DNA from: Glycomyces terrestris
GTDB taxonomy: Bacteria > Actinomycetota > Actinomycetes > Mycobacteriales > Micromonosporaceae
Direction: 5' to 3'
Assembly (NCBI RefSeq): GCF_003933745.1
Contig: NZ_RSEB01000003.1
Location: 248,001-312,000, forward strand
DNA length: 64,000 nt
Below are positions 1 through 8,097 of the stretch, in pieces (the stretch's first letter is position 1; each line of letters starts with the position of its first letter). Position numbers and translations under genes: made by a program. The notes under the pieces were generated by a model, which was given only the letters and a program-made list of their open reading frames with translations, was not told where the DNA came from and did not search any database.

Positions 1-1338
1 GGGGTGCCGCCGGGCATCGCGCCGCTCGCCGACATCGCCGCCGCCGTGAGCGGCGAGCGCTTCGCCGACCGCGCGGGCAAGGCGGTGCACGACCCGGCAT
101 GCGACGAGGGCGACCTCCTCGCCGCGGTCGCCGCGCAGCTCGGCCCGTGCCGGGTGCTCGCCGGGCAGGACCTCTCGCCCGCGCGCGCCGCGATCGCCGA
201 GCGGCGCCTGCGCCTCCTCGACGGCAAGCTTCGCGGCGGCGGCGCCGAACGCGCCGACGTCGTCGCGCGGGTGGGGGACTCGCTCCTCGCCTCCCTACCC
301 GCCGACCGCTACGACCTGGTCGTGTGCGACCCGCCGTTCAACGTCAAGGACTGGGGCCACGACCGCCTCCCCGACGGCGACGACCCCCGCCTCGCCTACG
401 GGACCCCGCCGCGCACGGAACCGGAGCTGGCGTGGGCGCTCCACTGCGCGGCCCTCCTGGCCCCCGGCGGGCACGCGGTCGTGCGCATGCCCGCGCAGGT
501 CGCGCACCGCCGCTCCGGTCGGCGCATCCGCTCCGAACTCCTGCGCTGGGGCGCGCTCCGCGCCGTCGTGGACCACCCGGAGGCCAAGGCGCACATCTGG
601 ATCCTCGCCCCGCGCGGCGAGACGAGCCAGCTCCTGGTCGCCAACGGCCGCGGCTTCGCCGAGACCTGGCGGCACTTCACCGCCGCCCCCGACGCCCCGA
701 TCGCCACCGCCGACGCGGTCACGGTCCCGCTCATGCGGCTGTGGGACGAGGACGTCGACGTCTCCCCCGCGGTCTACCTCGCGAGCGCGGCGGGCGGCGC
801 CGAGGACCTCGCCGACGCGGTCGCGCACCTGAGCGCCCGCCTCGGCGAGATCGCCGAGCGGCCGCTGCCCCGGTTCGGCTCGGGCCCCGAGCTGTCGGCC
901 CCCGAGACGAGCCTCGGCGACCTCGAACGCGACGGCCACCTCGTCGTCGCCCCCGGCGGCGGCGCGGAGGGCGGGGTGCGGTGCGTGATCGTCGACCCGG
1001 TCGGCGAACCGCCGGTGCGCATCGGTCTGAGCGGGGAGGCGTCGGAGACGCAGTGGACGATCCGCTGCGAGCCCGCCGTCGACCTCGGCTGGATCGCCGC
1101 GGTCCTCGCGGCCCGGCTCCCGGCCGCCTCGAAGCGCACCGCGACGGGCGCCAAGCGCCGCATCCTGTCGGTGAAGATCCCGCGCCTGGCGCTGGCCGAC
1201 CAGCAGCGCCGCGGCGACGCGTTCGCGCGCCTCGAAGCGGTGCGGGCGGACCTGGCCGAGGCCGGCCGCCGGGCCGAGGCGCTGGCCGCAGAGGCGGCGG
1301 CGGGCCTGGTGTCGGGAGCGGTGACGGTGGAGGACTGA
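1..1338 (+). CDS. N-6 DNA methylase, 5'-truncated by the window
   Basis: SAM-dependent DNA adenine methyltransferase of the type I HsdM-like kind. The frame is open to the first base. GTG at base 4 could be a start, but SAM motif I would then lie only about 30 residues in, so I take the 5' end to be outside the window. Counting from base 4, motif I reads DPACDEGDLL (residues 30-39) and the catalytic motif IV reads CDPPFN (108-113). A long C-terminal tail (about 250-444) would match a target-recognition or helical region. Motif I is unusual: the family normally has DPACGxG, and here the G and its neighbour are replaced by D-E, so SAM binding may be altered. No specificity or restriction subunit is seen downstream, so it looks like an orphan methylase. 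A strong hairpin follows the stop. Confidence 0.75.
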   Translation, partial: GVPPGIAPLADIAAAVSGERFADRAGKAVHDPACDEGDLLAAVAAQLGPCRVLAGQDLSPARAAIAERRLRLLDGKLRGGGAERADVVARVGDSLLASLPADRYDLVVCDPPFNVKDWGHDRLPDGDDPRLAYGTPPRTEPELAWALHCAALLAPGGHAVVRMPAQVAHRRSGRRIRSELLRWGALRAVVDHPEAKAHIWILAPRGETSQLLVANGRGFAETWRHFTAAPDAPIATADAVTVPLMRLWDEDVDVSPAVYLASAAGGAEDLADAVAHLSARLGEIAERPLPRFGSGPELSAPETSLGDLERDGHLVVAPGGGAEGGVRCVIVDPVGEPPVRIGLSGEASETQWTIRCEPAVDLGWIAAVLAARLPAASKRTATGAKRRILSVKIPRLALADQQRRGDAFARLEAVRADLAEAGRRAEALAAEAAAGLVSGAVTVED

Positions 1339-1353
1339 GGGGGCGACGAATGG

Positions 1354-1383
1354 GCGACGGCCGGGCGGAGGCCCGGCCGTCGC
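1354..1383 (+). terminator. Rho-independent-type terminator after the methylase
   Basis: Perfect 13-bp inverted repeat (arms 1354-1366 and 1371-1383) with a 4-base loop GGAG, 15 bases after the methylase stop. The T-tract is poor, as is usual in high-GC actinomycetes. Confidence 0.7.
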
Positions 1384-1426
1384 TTCGTCTCTCGGGGCCG
1401 CCACCTGCGGTGGGGCCCGTGTTCGG

Positions 1427-1499
1427 AGCCGCTGACAGGATTCGAACCCGCAACCTACTGTTTACAAGACAGTTGCTCTACCGTTAAAGCTACAGCGGC
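1427..1499 (-). tRNA. tRNA-Thr (anticodon UGU)
   Basis: On the minus strand a 73-base cloverleaf can be drawn. The acceptor stem pairs GCCGCTG with CAGCGGC, the discriminator base is T, and the T-arm contains GGTTCGAATCC. The anticodon arm ACTGT-CTTGTAA-ACAGT gives anticodon TGT, which reads ACA threonine codons. No 3' CCA is encoded. It is convergent with the methylase gene. Confidence 0.93.
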
Positions 1500-1576
1500 C
1501 GGTCTGCGCCGACCTCCCAGCGAGACGGATCGATTCTAGCCGACCGGCATCGCGTGCCGAGACCCCCGGAACGGCC

Positions 1577-1614
1577 GACGGGCGGCCGGTCCCCGCGGGG
1601 ACCGGCCGCCCGTC
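1577..1614 (-). terminator. Terminator of the small secreted protein gene
   Basis: Perfect inverted repeat with 18-bp arms (1577-1594 and 1597-1614), about 40 bases after the stop of the minus-strand gene that ends at 1654. Its symmetry would also let it shield the tRNA gene from read-through. Confidence 0.75.
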
Positions 1615-1653
1615 TGTCACCACCACCAGATGCGCAAGGATCTGGCGACGGTG

Positions 1654-2100
1654 TTAGCCGATGAGGCCGTTGGAGTCGTCGACCTGGGTGACGTCGTCCA
1701 GGTTGCACTTGGCCGAGTTGCCGAGCACGCCGTTGCCGTAGCCGCCGATGCCGCCCATGGCGTCGACGCAGCGGAAGTCGACGTGCACGAGCGGGGCGCC
1801 GTAGGAGGCGACCAGGGCCGACTGCTTGTCGTGGAAGACCGCGTCACCGTAGGCGCTGCCGAAGTCGTCGGCGTCGTTGCCCCCGTCGCCGTCCTCGTGG
1901 TCCATGTTGCCCTCGGTGCCCATGCCCCACTTGAGGCCGGCCTCGGAGGTCACGGCGTTCAGGATCGTGCCGGCGTCCTGGGTGACGGGCGCGAGCGCGT
2001 CCTGGGCGTCGGTGATGTCCGCGGCGAACGACGGCGCGGCGATGGCGGCGGACGCCGCGGCACCGGCGAGGATGGCTGCGACAGTGCGCGAAACCTTCAT
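1654..2100 (-). CDS. Small secreted protein of unknown function
   Basis: Predicted 148-residue exported protein. The N-terminus MKVSRTV is followed by an Ala-rich hydrophobic stretch and an AxA-type cleavage site near PSFA-AD (about residues 25-28). The mature part is acidic, with a Gly/Asp/Asn-rich patch (about 68-83) and just two cysteines (in FRC and KCN, about 110 and 131) that could form one disulfide. ATG at 2100 is preceded by AAAGGGA about 8 bases upstream. I do not recognise a family. It stands alone, with its own terminator, between the tRNA and a divergently transcribed membrane-protein gene. Confidence 0.7.
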   Translation of the reverse strand: MKVSRTVAAILAGAAASAAIAAPSFAADITDAQDALAPVTQDAGTILNAVTSEAGLKWGMGTEGNMDHEDGDGGNDADDFGSAYGDAVFHDKQSALVASYGAPLVHVDFRCVDAMGGIGGYGNGVLGNSAKCNLDDVTQVDDSNGLIG

Positions 2101-2365
2101 GCTTTGTCCCTTTCGATTGGGTAAGGACGCTTTCGCCCCTTTAACGATGGTCAGTCTTGCACGGATACGGCCTCGTCCACATTGTTTTCCGGACCCCGTT
2201 CGGTCCGTATTCGGTTCGGCGTCGCGGCTGCGTGCACCGGGCGGGCGCCGATTCCCGGGATTCGCGGCGGCGCTTCCCGGGCACTCGTGCAGCGGTCTTG
2301 CGGCGCCTCCGGGTTCGGGGGTCCCCTAGGCTCTGAGGCAGTCGACCCGAGCGCGGAGGCATGGC

Positions 2366-3199
2366 ATGGACGGCGCGGAGACGCCCGCCGGACCGGCGGC
2401 GGCGAGGCCGCGGGCGCCCGCGCCCGTGGCGGTCGCGGTGGCGCTGCTGTGGCTGCTGGTCGCGGGCCTGGCGTGGATGACGGCGGTGTCGGCGGCGCTC
2501 ACGGCGTTCCAGGTGTCGACGCTCGCGCCCGATCCGCTGCGGCTCCTGGCCTTCCTTGAGCCGCTGGTGTTCCTGGGCTCGGCGGCCGCGGTCGGGCTGC
2601 TGGCGGTGAAGCTGTGGACGGGCCGGGACTGGGCGCGCCGGGTGGTGCTCCTGCTCTGCGCGGTGGTGCTGGTGACGGCGCTGCTGACGGGGGTGGCGCT
2701 GAACGTCGGGGCGGGGATGGCGGGCGCGGCGGTGTTCGCGCTGCTGCTGGTGCTGGTGGTGGCGGCGCCGACGCAGCGCTGGTGCGACCGGGACGCGCCG
2801 CGGCACAGCCCGCGCATCGGGGACCGGGCGGAGCCGCCGTTCCTGGTGGTCGCGGAACTGGTGCTGCTGTGGGCGGTCGTGGTGCTGGCGCTGTGGTTCA
2901 GCGCGCAGGCGCTGCGGGCGAGCGGGCTGGGGATGGCCCCGCCCTGGGCGGCGCCGGCGCTGCTGGCGGCGGCACTCGTCCACGGCGCGTTGAACCTCGC
3001 GTTGACGCGGCGCCGCGAGTGGGGGCGGATCGGGACGGCCGGGCTCGCGGTCGCGTACGGCCTCGCGCTGCTCGCCGCCGCGGGAGTGCTGCTGGCGCAG
3101 GGCGGGTCGTGGCTGCTGCCGCTGGTGCTGAGCCTGGTGCCGGCGGCGTTCGCGTGGGCGCTGCTGGGCGGGGACTCGAAGTCGTGGTGCGGGGGGTGA
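2366..3199 (+). CDS. Multi-pass membrane protein with internal duplication
   Basis: 277 residues, mostly hydrophobic, about eight membrane segments, function not recognised. The two halves look related: each has a membrane pair, then a basic Trp-containing loop (KLWTGRDWARR near 76-86 and LTRRREWGR near 210-218), then another membrane pair, and each ends in a W-C motif (QRWCDRD near 135 and KSWCGG at the C-terminus). That suggests an ancient duplication of a four-helix unit. ATG 2366 is chosen because GGAGG lies 6 bases upstream; the ATG five bases earlier is out of frame and too close. A -10-like TAGGCT sits at 2327-2332. A hairpin follows directly. Confidence 0.7.
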   Translation: MDGAETPAGPAAARPRAPAPVAVAVALLWLLVAGLAWMTAVSAALTAFQVSTLAPDPLRLLAFLEPLVFLGSAAAVGLLAVKLWTGRDWARRVVLLLCAVVLVTALLTGVALNVGAGMAGAAVFALLLVLVVAAPTQRWCDRDAPRHSPRIGDRAEPPFLVVAELVLLWAVVVLALWFSAQALRASGLGMAPPWAAPALLAAALVHGALNLALTRRREWGRIGTAGLAVAYGLALLAAAGVLLAQGGSWLLPLVLSLVPAAFAWALLGGDSKSWCGG

Positions 3200-3232
3200 A
3201 GCGGCCCGCCGGGTCGATGGCGGCGGGCCGCT
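3200..3232 (+). terminator. Terminator between convergent genes
   Basis: Inverted repeat with 11-bp arms (AGCGGCCCGCC at 3200-3210 and its complement at 3222-3232), starting at the stop codon of the membrane-protein gene. It also serves the minus-strand gene ending at 3270. Confidence 0.65.
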
Positions 3233-3269
3233 CGCTCAGGCGCCGCGGTTCACGGTGCGGCGCAAGGGG

Positions 3270-5243
3270 TCACCTGAGACCGTAGGCGCGGATGGCGGTG
3301 TGCTCGACCTCGGTGCCGCGGTCGTCGACGGCGGTCATGCGGACCGAGACCCACCTGGCGCCGCGCGGGTGGACGAGCGCGGCCGCGGCGGTGTCGCCGT
3401 CGCGGTCGAGGTCGACGGACGTCCAGGTGGCGCCGTCGTCGTAGGAGACCTCGAAGGTCATGTCGACGGCGTGGACGACGGGCCCGTCCTCGTTGGCGGC
3501 GAGGGTGAGGGTGAGCTCCTGGCAGCCGCGCCTGGGCGCGTAGCCGCCCTCGATGTCGTCGGAGGCGAGCTGCACGACCGGGAGCGGGATCTCCTCGACC
3601 CCGCCGGCGGCGACGGGGGCCGAGTCGAAGGTCCATGCGGCGGTGGCGCTGGTGCCGAACCGGTTCACGGTCGAGGGCGCGGTGGTCTCGGCGGTGATCG
3701 TGTAGCGGCCGGCGTCGCCGGCGGGGAGCGCCGCGAGGAGGTTCTCCCAGTAGAAGTCCATGCCCTCGGCGGCGGCGATGGTCTCGCCGTCGCGACTGAG
3801 GGTGGCGTTCCCCTTGGCGCCCACGAGGATCAGGACCTCGTCGTTGCCGCCGCCGACGAGGCCGAGGGCGGCGCCGAGCACCTGGCCGCCGTCCTCGTCG
3901 GCGCGGACGGCGTACGAGACGGCGGCGGAGAGGCCGCCGCGCGGCATGACCCGCTCGGTCTCGCCGGGGGCGAACACGGCCTCCTGGGCATTGACGAAGC
4001 CGTCGAGGAGGAAGCCCTCAGCGTCGAGCTCGCCGGCCTGGAGGCTGCTGTCCCAGTGGATCTCGGGGCCGGCGGTGTAGTACACGGTCCGCTCGGAGGG
4101 GACGGCCGTGTCGACCAGGAGGCAGAAGCCCATCCCGATCTGGCGGCCGGTGTAGTCGCCGTAGTCGCAGGTCTGGCCGGCGCCGGGGGTGCCGAGGTGG
4201 CGGTATTCGGTCTCGACCTCGGCGAGGTCGTCGTCGTCCACCGCGTACGCGGGGTCGGCGGGGAAGCCGGCGGGGTCGTGGAAGGCGAGGTGGTAGGCGT
4301 ACGGGTCGTCCGCTCCGGCGGGGGAGGCGAGGACCGGCTGGTAGAGGAAGCCGAGCTCGAACCCGGGGAGGTCGGGCTCGGGCAGCAGGTACGCGTCGAT
4401 GCGGGGCCCGGCGAACGTGCCGTACCCGAGGTAGTTGTCCTCGCTGCGGGCGTCGATGCTGATGGCGCCGGTGAGCAGCTGCGCGTCCTCCTGCTCGACC
4501 GCGACGGCGACGGGCGCGGCGGCGGCGCCGTCGAGGACGAGCGACACGGGCTCCTCGCCGATCGTCACCGCGGTCATGCCGAAGACGTGCTGGCCGCGCG
4601 CGGTGTCGGTGGGATCGGACCAGAAGCCCGAGACGACGACGTAGTCCCCGGGCGGGAGGTCGGCGGCGCCGTGCCCGTACTCGTCGACCGGGATGAAGTC
4701 GAACGCCTCGGAGTCCTGGTCGGCCCAGAGCACCCAGGAGCCGTCGGGGGCCTTGCCGTGGCGGTTGAGCAGGGTGAGGTCGAGCCGCCGGGTCTCGGCG
4801 TCCGCCGCGGCCGCGGCGGTCGCGGCGGAGGCGGGGACGAGGCCGGCGTACTCGCGCTCGTCCAGTTCGGACTCGCGGGCGGCCGCGGCGTCGGTCTCGC
4901 CGGCGCGCAGGAGCTCCGAGACGTTGTAGCGGCGCGGGTCCTCGTCGCCGGCCTGGATCGCCGCGACGCGGTCGGTCGGGACGACGACGAGGTCGCCGCT
5001 CGGCGAGGGCGGGGTGAGGAACGCGGCGTCCTCGCGGCCCGCGGCCGGGTCGATCGCGGTGGTGCCGTTGGGGAGCACGGTGACGCGGTCGCCGGTCGGG
5101 AGGATGACCGCGGTGGCGGCCGGGTCGCCGGCGGACGCCGGGGGCTCGGCGTGCACCGCGGTGCCGCCGGTGAACACGGAACCGGCGAGCACCGCCGCGG
5201 CCGCGGAGGCGGCCGCCGTTCCGATGAAGTCGGGTCGTCGCAT
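3270..5243 (-). CDS. Secreted S8-peptidase-associated-domain protein without catalytic triad
   Basis: 657 residues. The start chosen is ATG 5243 (MRRPDFIGTAAAS...), with AGAGG 8 bases upstream and a Sec-type signal peptide of about 33 residues; an upstream GTG would only add 18 residues before the signal. The first about 100 mature residues (GDRVTVLPNG, then RRYNVSELLRAG) resemble the propeptide-like N-terminal region of large actinobacterial subtilisins, and the next segment (DLTLLNRHGK... LPPGDYVVV) resembles their beta-sandwich accessory domains. No Asp/His/Ser subtilase motifs (DTG, HGTH, GTSM) occur anywhere. The assignment to subtilisin-associated domains is from memory of the family. 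The function could be an inhibitor, chaperone or binding protein. Confidence 0.55.
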   Translation of the reverse strand: MRRPDFIGTAAASAAAAVLAGSVFTGGTAVHAEPPASAGDPAATAVILPTGDRVTVLPNGTTAIDPAAGREDAAFLTPPSPSGDLVVVPTDRVAAIQAGDEDPRRYNVSELLRAGETDAAAARESELDEREYAGLVPASAATAAAAADAETRRLDLTLLNRHGKAPDGSWVLWADQDSEAFDFIPVDEYGHGAADLPPGDYVVVSGFWSDPTDTARGQHVFGMTAVTIGEEPVSLVLDGAAAAPVAVAVEQEDAQLLTGAISIDARSEDNYLGYGTFAGPRIDAYLLPEPDLPGFELGFLYQPVLASPAGADDPYAYHLAFHDPAGFPADPAYAVDDDDLAEVETEYRHLGTPGAGQTCDYGDYTGRQIGMGFCLLVDTAVPSERTVYYTAGPEIHWDSSLQAGELDAEGFLLDGFVNAQEAVFAPGETERVMPRGGLSAAVSYAVRADEDGGQVLGAALGLVGGGNDEVLILVGAKGNATLSRDGETIAAAEGMDFYWENLLAALPAGDAGRYTITAETTAPSTVNRFGTSATAAWTFDSAPVAAGGVEEIPLPVVQLASDDIEGGYAPRRGCQELTLTLAANEDGPVVHAVDMTFEVSYDDGATWTSVDLDRDGDTAAAALVHPRGARWVSVRMTAVDDRGTEVEHTAIRAYGLR

Positions 5244-5262
5244 GTGGAGGTCCTCTGCGGAA

Positions 5263-5294
5263 GACTCGGGCGGGCCGGTCGGCCCGCCCGAGTC
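5263..5294 (-). promoter_or_regulatory. Hairpin just upstream of the S8-like gene
   Basis: Perfect 14-bp inverted repeat (5263-5276 and 5281-5294, 4-base loop). It lies between the Hsp70-type gene (stop at 5346) and the next start codon (5243), with its base only about 19 bases before that ATG. It could terminate the upstream gene. No room then remains for a promoter downstream of it, so a 5'-leader hairpin acting on the second gene is the alternative. Confidence 0.5.
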
Positions 5295-5345
5295 CAAGGC
5301 GCTCCCCGGGCCCGGAAGGGTTGCACCCCGCCGGGCCGGTTCGGG

Positions 5346-7925
5346 CTACTCGTCCCGGAAGGAGTAGATCTGCGACCCGGCCGGGGTGAGGCAGGCGAGG
5401 CGGCTGTCGGTGGCCGCGCACGCGTACACCTCGAGGTCGATGCGCAGGTCGGCGCGGGAGCCGTCGCGGCCGAGGCCGATGACGTTCCCGACCGCGGTCC
5501 CGAACGTCGACCGGGCCGGCCAGGTGAGGGCGCTGCCGCCGTCGATCGGGTCGAAGGTGACCTCGAGGTTGTTGTTCACCGTCTCGAAGTCCTGGTCGTA
5601 CAGCTGGGTGCGCACGTCGTCGCCCGCGTAGTACTCGGCCATGATCCGGTTCCCGAGCGGCTCGATCCACCCGTACTCGCGGTCGTCGAAGTCGTGCGCG
5701 ATCTCCTTCGCATCGGCGTCGTACACGTGCCAGTGGTACGCGTTCGTCGTCTCCGGCACCAGGTCGCCCACGCACACCAGGGTCTCGCCGCACACGGTGA
5801 CGGCCTCCGGCGGGACCTCCCCGGACTGGATCTCGATGCTCTGCACCTGCGACAGGTCCTCGACGTCGTACACGTTCAGGTCGTACCCGGTCTCCTTGTC
5901 GACCGCGACGTACAGGAGCCCGTCCCACGCGTAGTACAGGTCCTCGACGGTCTCGATCTCCTTGGAGGACACCGCCTCCCCGGACTCCAGGTCGTACACG
6001 TGGGTGACGCCGTTGCTGGTGACGGCCCACAGGCGGCCGTCGCCGTTCGCGCGCGCGGTCGGGGACGCGATGTCGTCGGGGGTGCCGACCAGGTTCCAGT
6101 TCGCGACCGTCACGCCCTCGTCGAACGCCCACGACGACTGCTGCTCGCCCGCGGCGTCGTACACCTCGAACGCGTCGCCGCCGACCGGGCCGATCACGAG
6201 GAGGTCGCCGGAGCGGGCCGCGTCGCGCGCCCACGAGGTGACCGTGTTCCGCACCCTCCCCGTCTCCCAGTCGAGGAAGACGAACTTGTACTCGGCGCCC
6301 GCCTCGACCTCCTGGGAGAACGCGATGAGCTCCTCCGAGACGAAGAAGACGGGGTTCCAGCCGTCCCCGGGGAGGACCTGCTCGGCGTCCCACAGGAGCT
6401 CGCCGGACCGGTTGTCGACGGCGCGGACGTGCAGCTCCTGCCCGGACGGGTCCGACGAGGACGTCGTGTAGAACATCGCGGACCGGTCGCCGACCGACCG
6501 GACCTCGTAGATCCCGTCGTCGACCTCGCCGTCCAGGGCCTGCGCGGCCCCGACCTCGCGCAGCTCCTCGGCGAACGGCCGCTGCTTGTACGGGTTCGTG
6601 AACCACCACACGCCGACCGCGGCGGCGGCGACGAGCACGACGGCGGCCACCCCGATCGCGATCCACTTCGGAGGGATGCGGCGGGCCTTGTACTCGGTGC
6701 CGCGCCGCGGCGGCTCCGGCGCCTTGTCGTCCCCGCCGCGGCGCAGCGGGATCGTCTGGTCCGAGCCGGGCGTCACCGGCGGCAGCCCCAGCGACGGGGC
6801 CGTCAGCTGCGGCGGCGACGAGGGCATCGGCGCGGGCGGCGTCACCGGCGCGGCCGAGGTGAGCGCGAGCGCCGCGCCCTCCGAGACCGGCAGCTCGGGC
6901 TGCTCGAGGACCGTCGGCGCGATCCCGAGTCCTTCATGGAGCATCTTGGCCACCATGGGCATCCGCGACGAGCCGCCCACCAGGAACAGGCCCGCCAACT
7001 GCTCCGGGCGCCGGCCCGTCAGCGCCAGGACCCGCTGCGTCTCGCCGACCGCCCGCGACAGGAGCGGCCGCGAGATCTGATCCAGCTCACCGCGGGTCAG
7101 GTGCAGCGACTGCGCCATGTCCGGCACCGTCACCGGCGCCACCGAGGAGCGCGACAGCATCTCCTTCGCGCCGCGCACCTCCTCCCACAGCTCCCGCCGG
7201 TTGCGCAGTTCGCTGGCGCCGCTGGGCTGCTCCAGCCGCTTCCAGATCTCCGGCTCGCGCTGCCGCACCGTCTCGCCGATGTGCGCGACCAGCGCCGCGT
7301 CGAAGTCGAGCCCGCCCAGGTCCGGCAGGCCGCCGTCCGCGAGCACCCCGAACGAGCCGTCCGGTCGCCGCTCCAGGACCGCGATGTCGAGCGTCCCGCC
7401 CCCGAAGTCGAACACCGCGAGCGGCTGCCCGGGCGCGACCCGGTGCGACAGGCGCGACGTGTAGTAGTGCGCCGCCGCCACCGGCTCGGTGAGGATCTGC
7501 ACCGGCCGGTACCCCGCCTGCGCGGCCGCGTCGTGCAGGGCCGCGCGCCGCTGCTCCGACCACGCCGCCGGGCACGTCAGGACCGCGTTCGGCAGGTGCC
7601 CGACCGACTCGATCGCCGCCCGCGCCACCCGCGACAGGATCGCCGCGAACGCCGCCGTCACCGGGATCTCCCGGTCCCCCAGCAGGATCGTGCGGTCCGA
7701 GATCCGCTGCTTCGGGTTCGGCTCGAACCGCTCGGGCGCGGTCAGCGCCAGCCGCTCCGCGTCCTTCCCGGTGTGCAGCGTCCCCGCCGGGTCGAGGAAG
7801 ACCGCCGAGGGCATCACCGGCGAGCCGTCGAACAGGAGCGGGCGCGTGCGGCCGTCGGGCCACACCACCACGGCCACGGTGTGCGAGGTACCGAGGTCGA
7901 CGCTGAGCAGGTAATCGGCCGGCAT
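5346..7925 (-). CDS. Hsp70-type ATPase with transmembrane segment and propeller-like C-terminus
   Basis: 859 residues. Residues 1 to about 365 form an Hsp70/actin-fold ATPase: phosphate loop VDLGTSHTVAV near the N-terminus, FDFGGGTLDIAVL near 170 and the adenosine motif VGGSSRMP near 315. There is no substrate-binding/lid domain and no EEVD-like tail. A Pro-rich linker (about 365-415) leads to one hydrophobic helix (about 420-441, followed by WWF). The remaining roughly 415 residues contain recurring beta-blade patterns (WD/YD-containing, for example LLWDAEQ, VYDLESGE, LYVAVDKETG) like a PQQ or quinoprotein-type propeller, predicted outside the cell. DnaK-like proteins tethered to the membrane are known in actinobacteria; I infer a sensory or cell-envelope role. 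ATG 7925 has GGAG 11 bases upstream. Confidence 0.8.
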   Translation of the reverse strand: MPADYLLSVDLGTSHTVAVVVWPDGRTRPLLFDGSPVMPSAVFLDPAGTLHTGKDAERLALTAPERFEPNPKQRISDRTILLGDREIPVTAAFAAILSRVARAAIESVGHLPNAVLTCPAAWSEQRRAALHDAAAQAGYRPVQILTEPVAAAHYYTSRLSHRVAPGQPLAVFDFGGGTLDIAVLERRPDGSFGVLADGGLPDLGGLDFDAALVAHIGETVRQREPEIWKRLEQPSGASELRNRRELWEEVRGAKEMLSRSSVAPVTVPDMAQSLHLTRGELDQISRPLLSRAVGETQRVLALTGRRPEQLAGLFLVGGSSRMPMVAKMLHEGLGIAPTVLEQPELPVSEGAALALTSAAPVTPPAPMPSSPPQLTAPSLGLPPVTPGSDQTIPLRRGGDDKAPEPPRRGTEYKARRIPPKWIAIGVAAVVLVAAAAVGVWWFTNPYKQRPFAEELREVGAAQALDGEVDDGIYEVRSVGDRSAMFYTTSSSDPSGQELHVRAVDNRSGELLWDAEQVLPGDGWNPVFFVSEELIAFSQEVEAGAEYKFVFLDWETGRVRNTVTSWARDAARSGDLLVIGPVGGDAFEVYDAAGEQQSSWAFDEGVTVANWNLVGTPDDIASPTARANGDGRLWAVTSNGVTHVYDLESGEAVSSKEIETVEDLYYAWDGLLYVAVDKETGYDLNVYDVEDLSQVQSIEIQSGEVPPEAVTVCGETLVCVGDLVPETTNAYHWHVYDADAKEIAHDFDDREYGWIEPLGNRIMAEYYAGDDVRTQLYDQDFETVNNNLEVTFDPIDGGSALTWPARSTFGTAVGNVIGLGRDGSRADLRIDLEVYACAATDSRLACLTPAGSQIYSFRDE

Positions 7926-7995
7926 ACGGGTGCAGCTCCGGGGGCTAGGGCGTGCGGGATCGTTCCAGATTAGTGCGGCGGGGCGAGTCCGGTGG

Positions 7996-8013
7996 CCACG
8001 GGACCACCCGTGG
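7996..8013 (-). terminator. Hairpin downstream of rlmB
   Basis: Perfect 7-bp arms (CCACGGG / CCCGTGG) with loop ACCA. A second imperfect GC-rich inverted repeat lies at about 8041-8082, between this hairpin and the rlmB stop at 8098. Together they look like the transcription end of the cysS-rlmB unit. Confidence 0.5.
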
Positions 8014-8097
8014 TGGCGGGCCGGTCGGACGGCCCGGAGGCGCCCCGCGGCGGGCCCGGGCCGCGCCGCCGCGGGCGGGGCGCGTCCCGGTCGCGGG

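Noticed and set aside
1427-1499. tRNA as a phage or island attachment site
   Set aside because: No integrase or repeated 3' tRNA fragment in the window.
3255-7973. Very long plus-strand Gly/Val/Arg-rich frame over the S8-like and Hsp70-type genes
   Set aside because: High-GC antisense shadow; the minus-strand frames have signal peptides, motifs and ribosome-binding sites.
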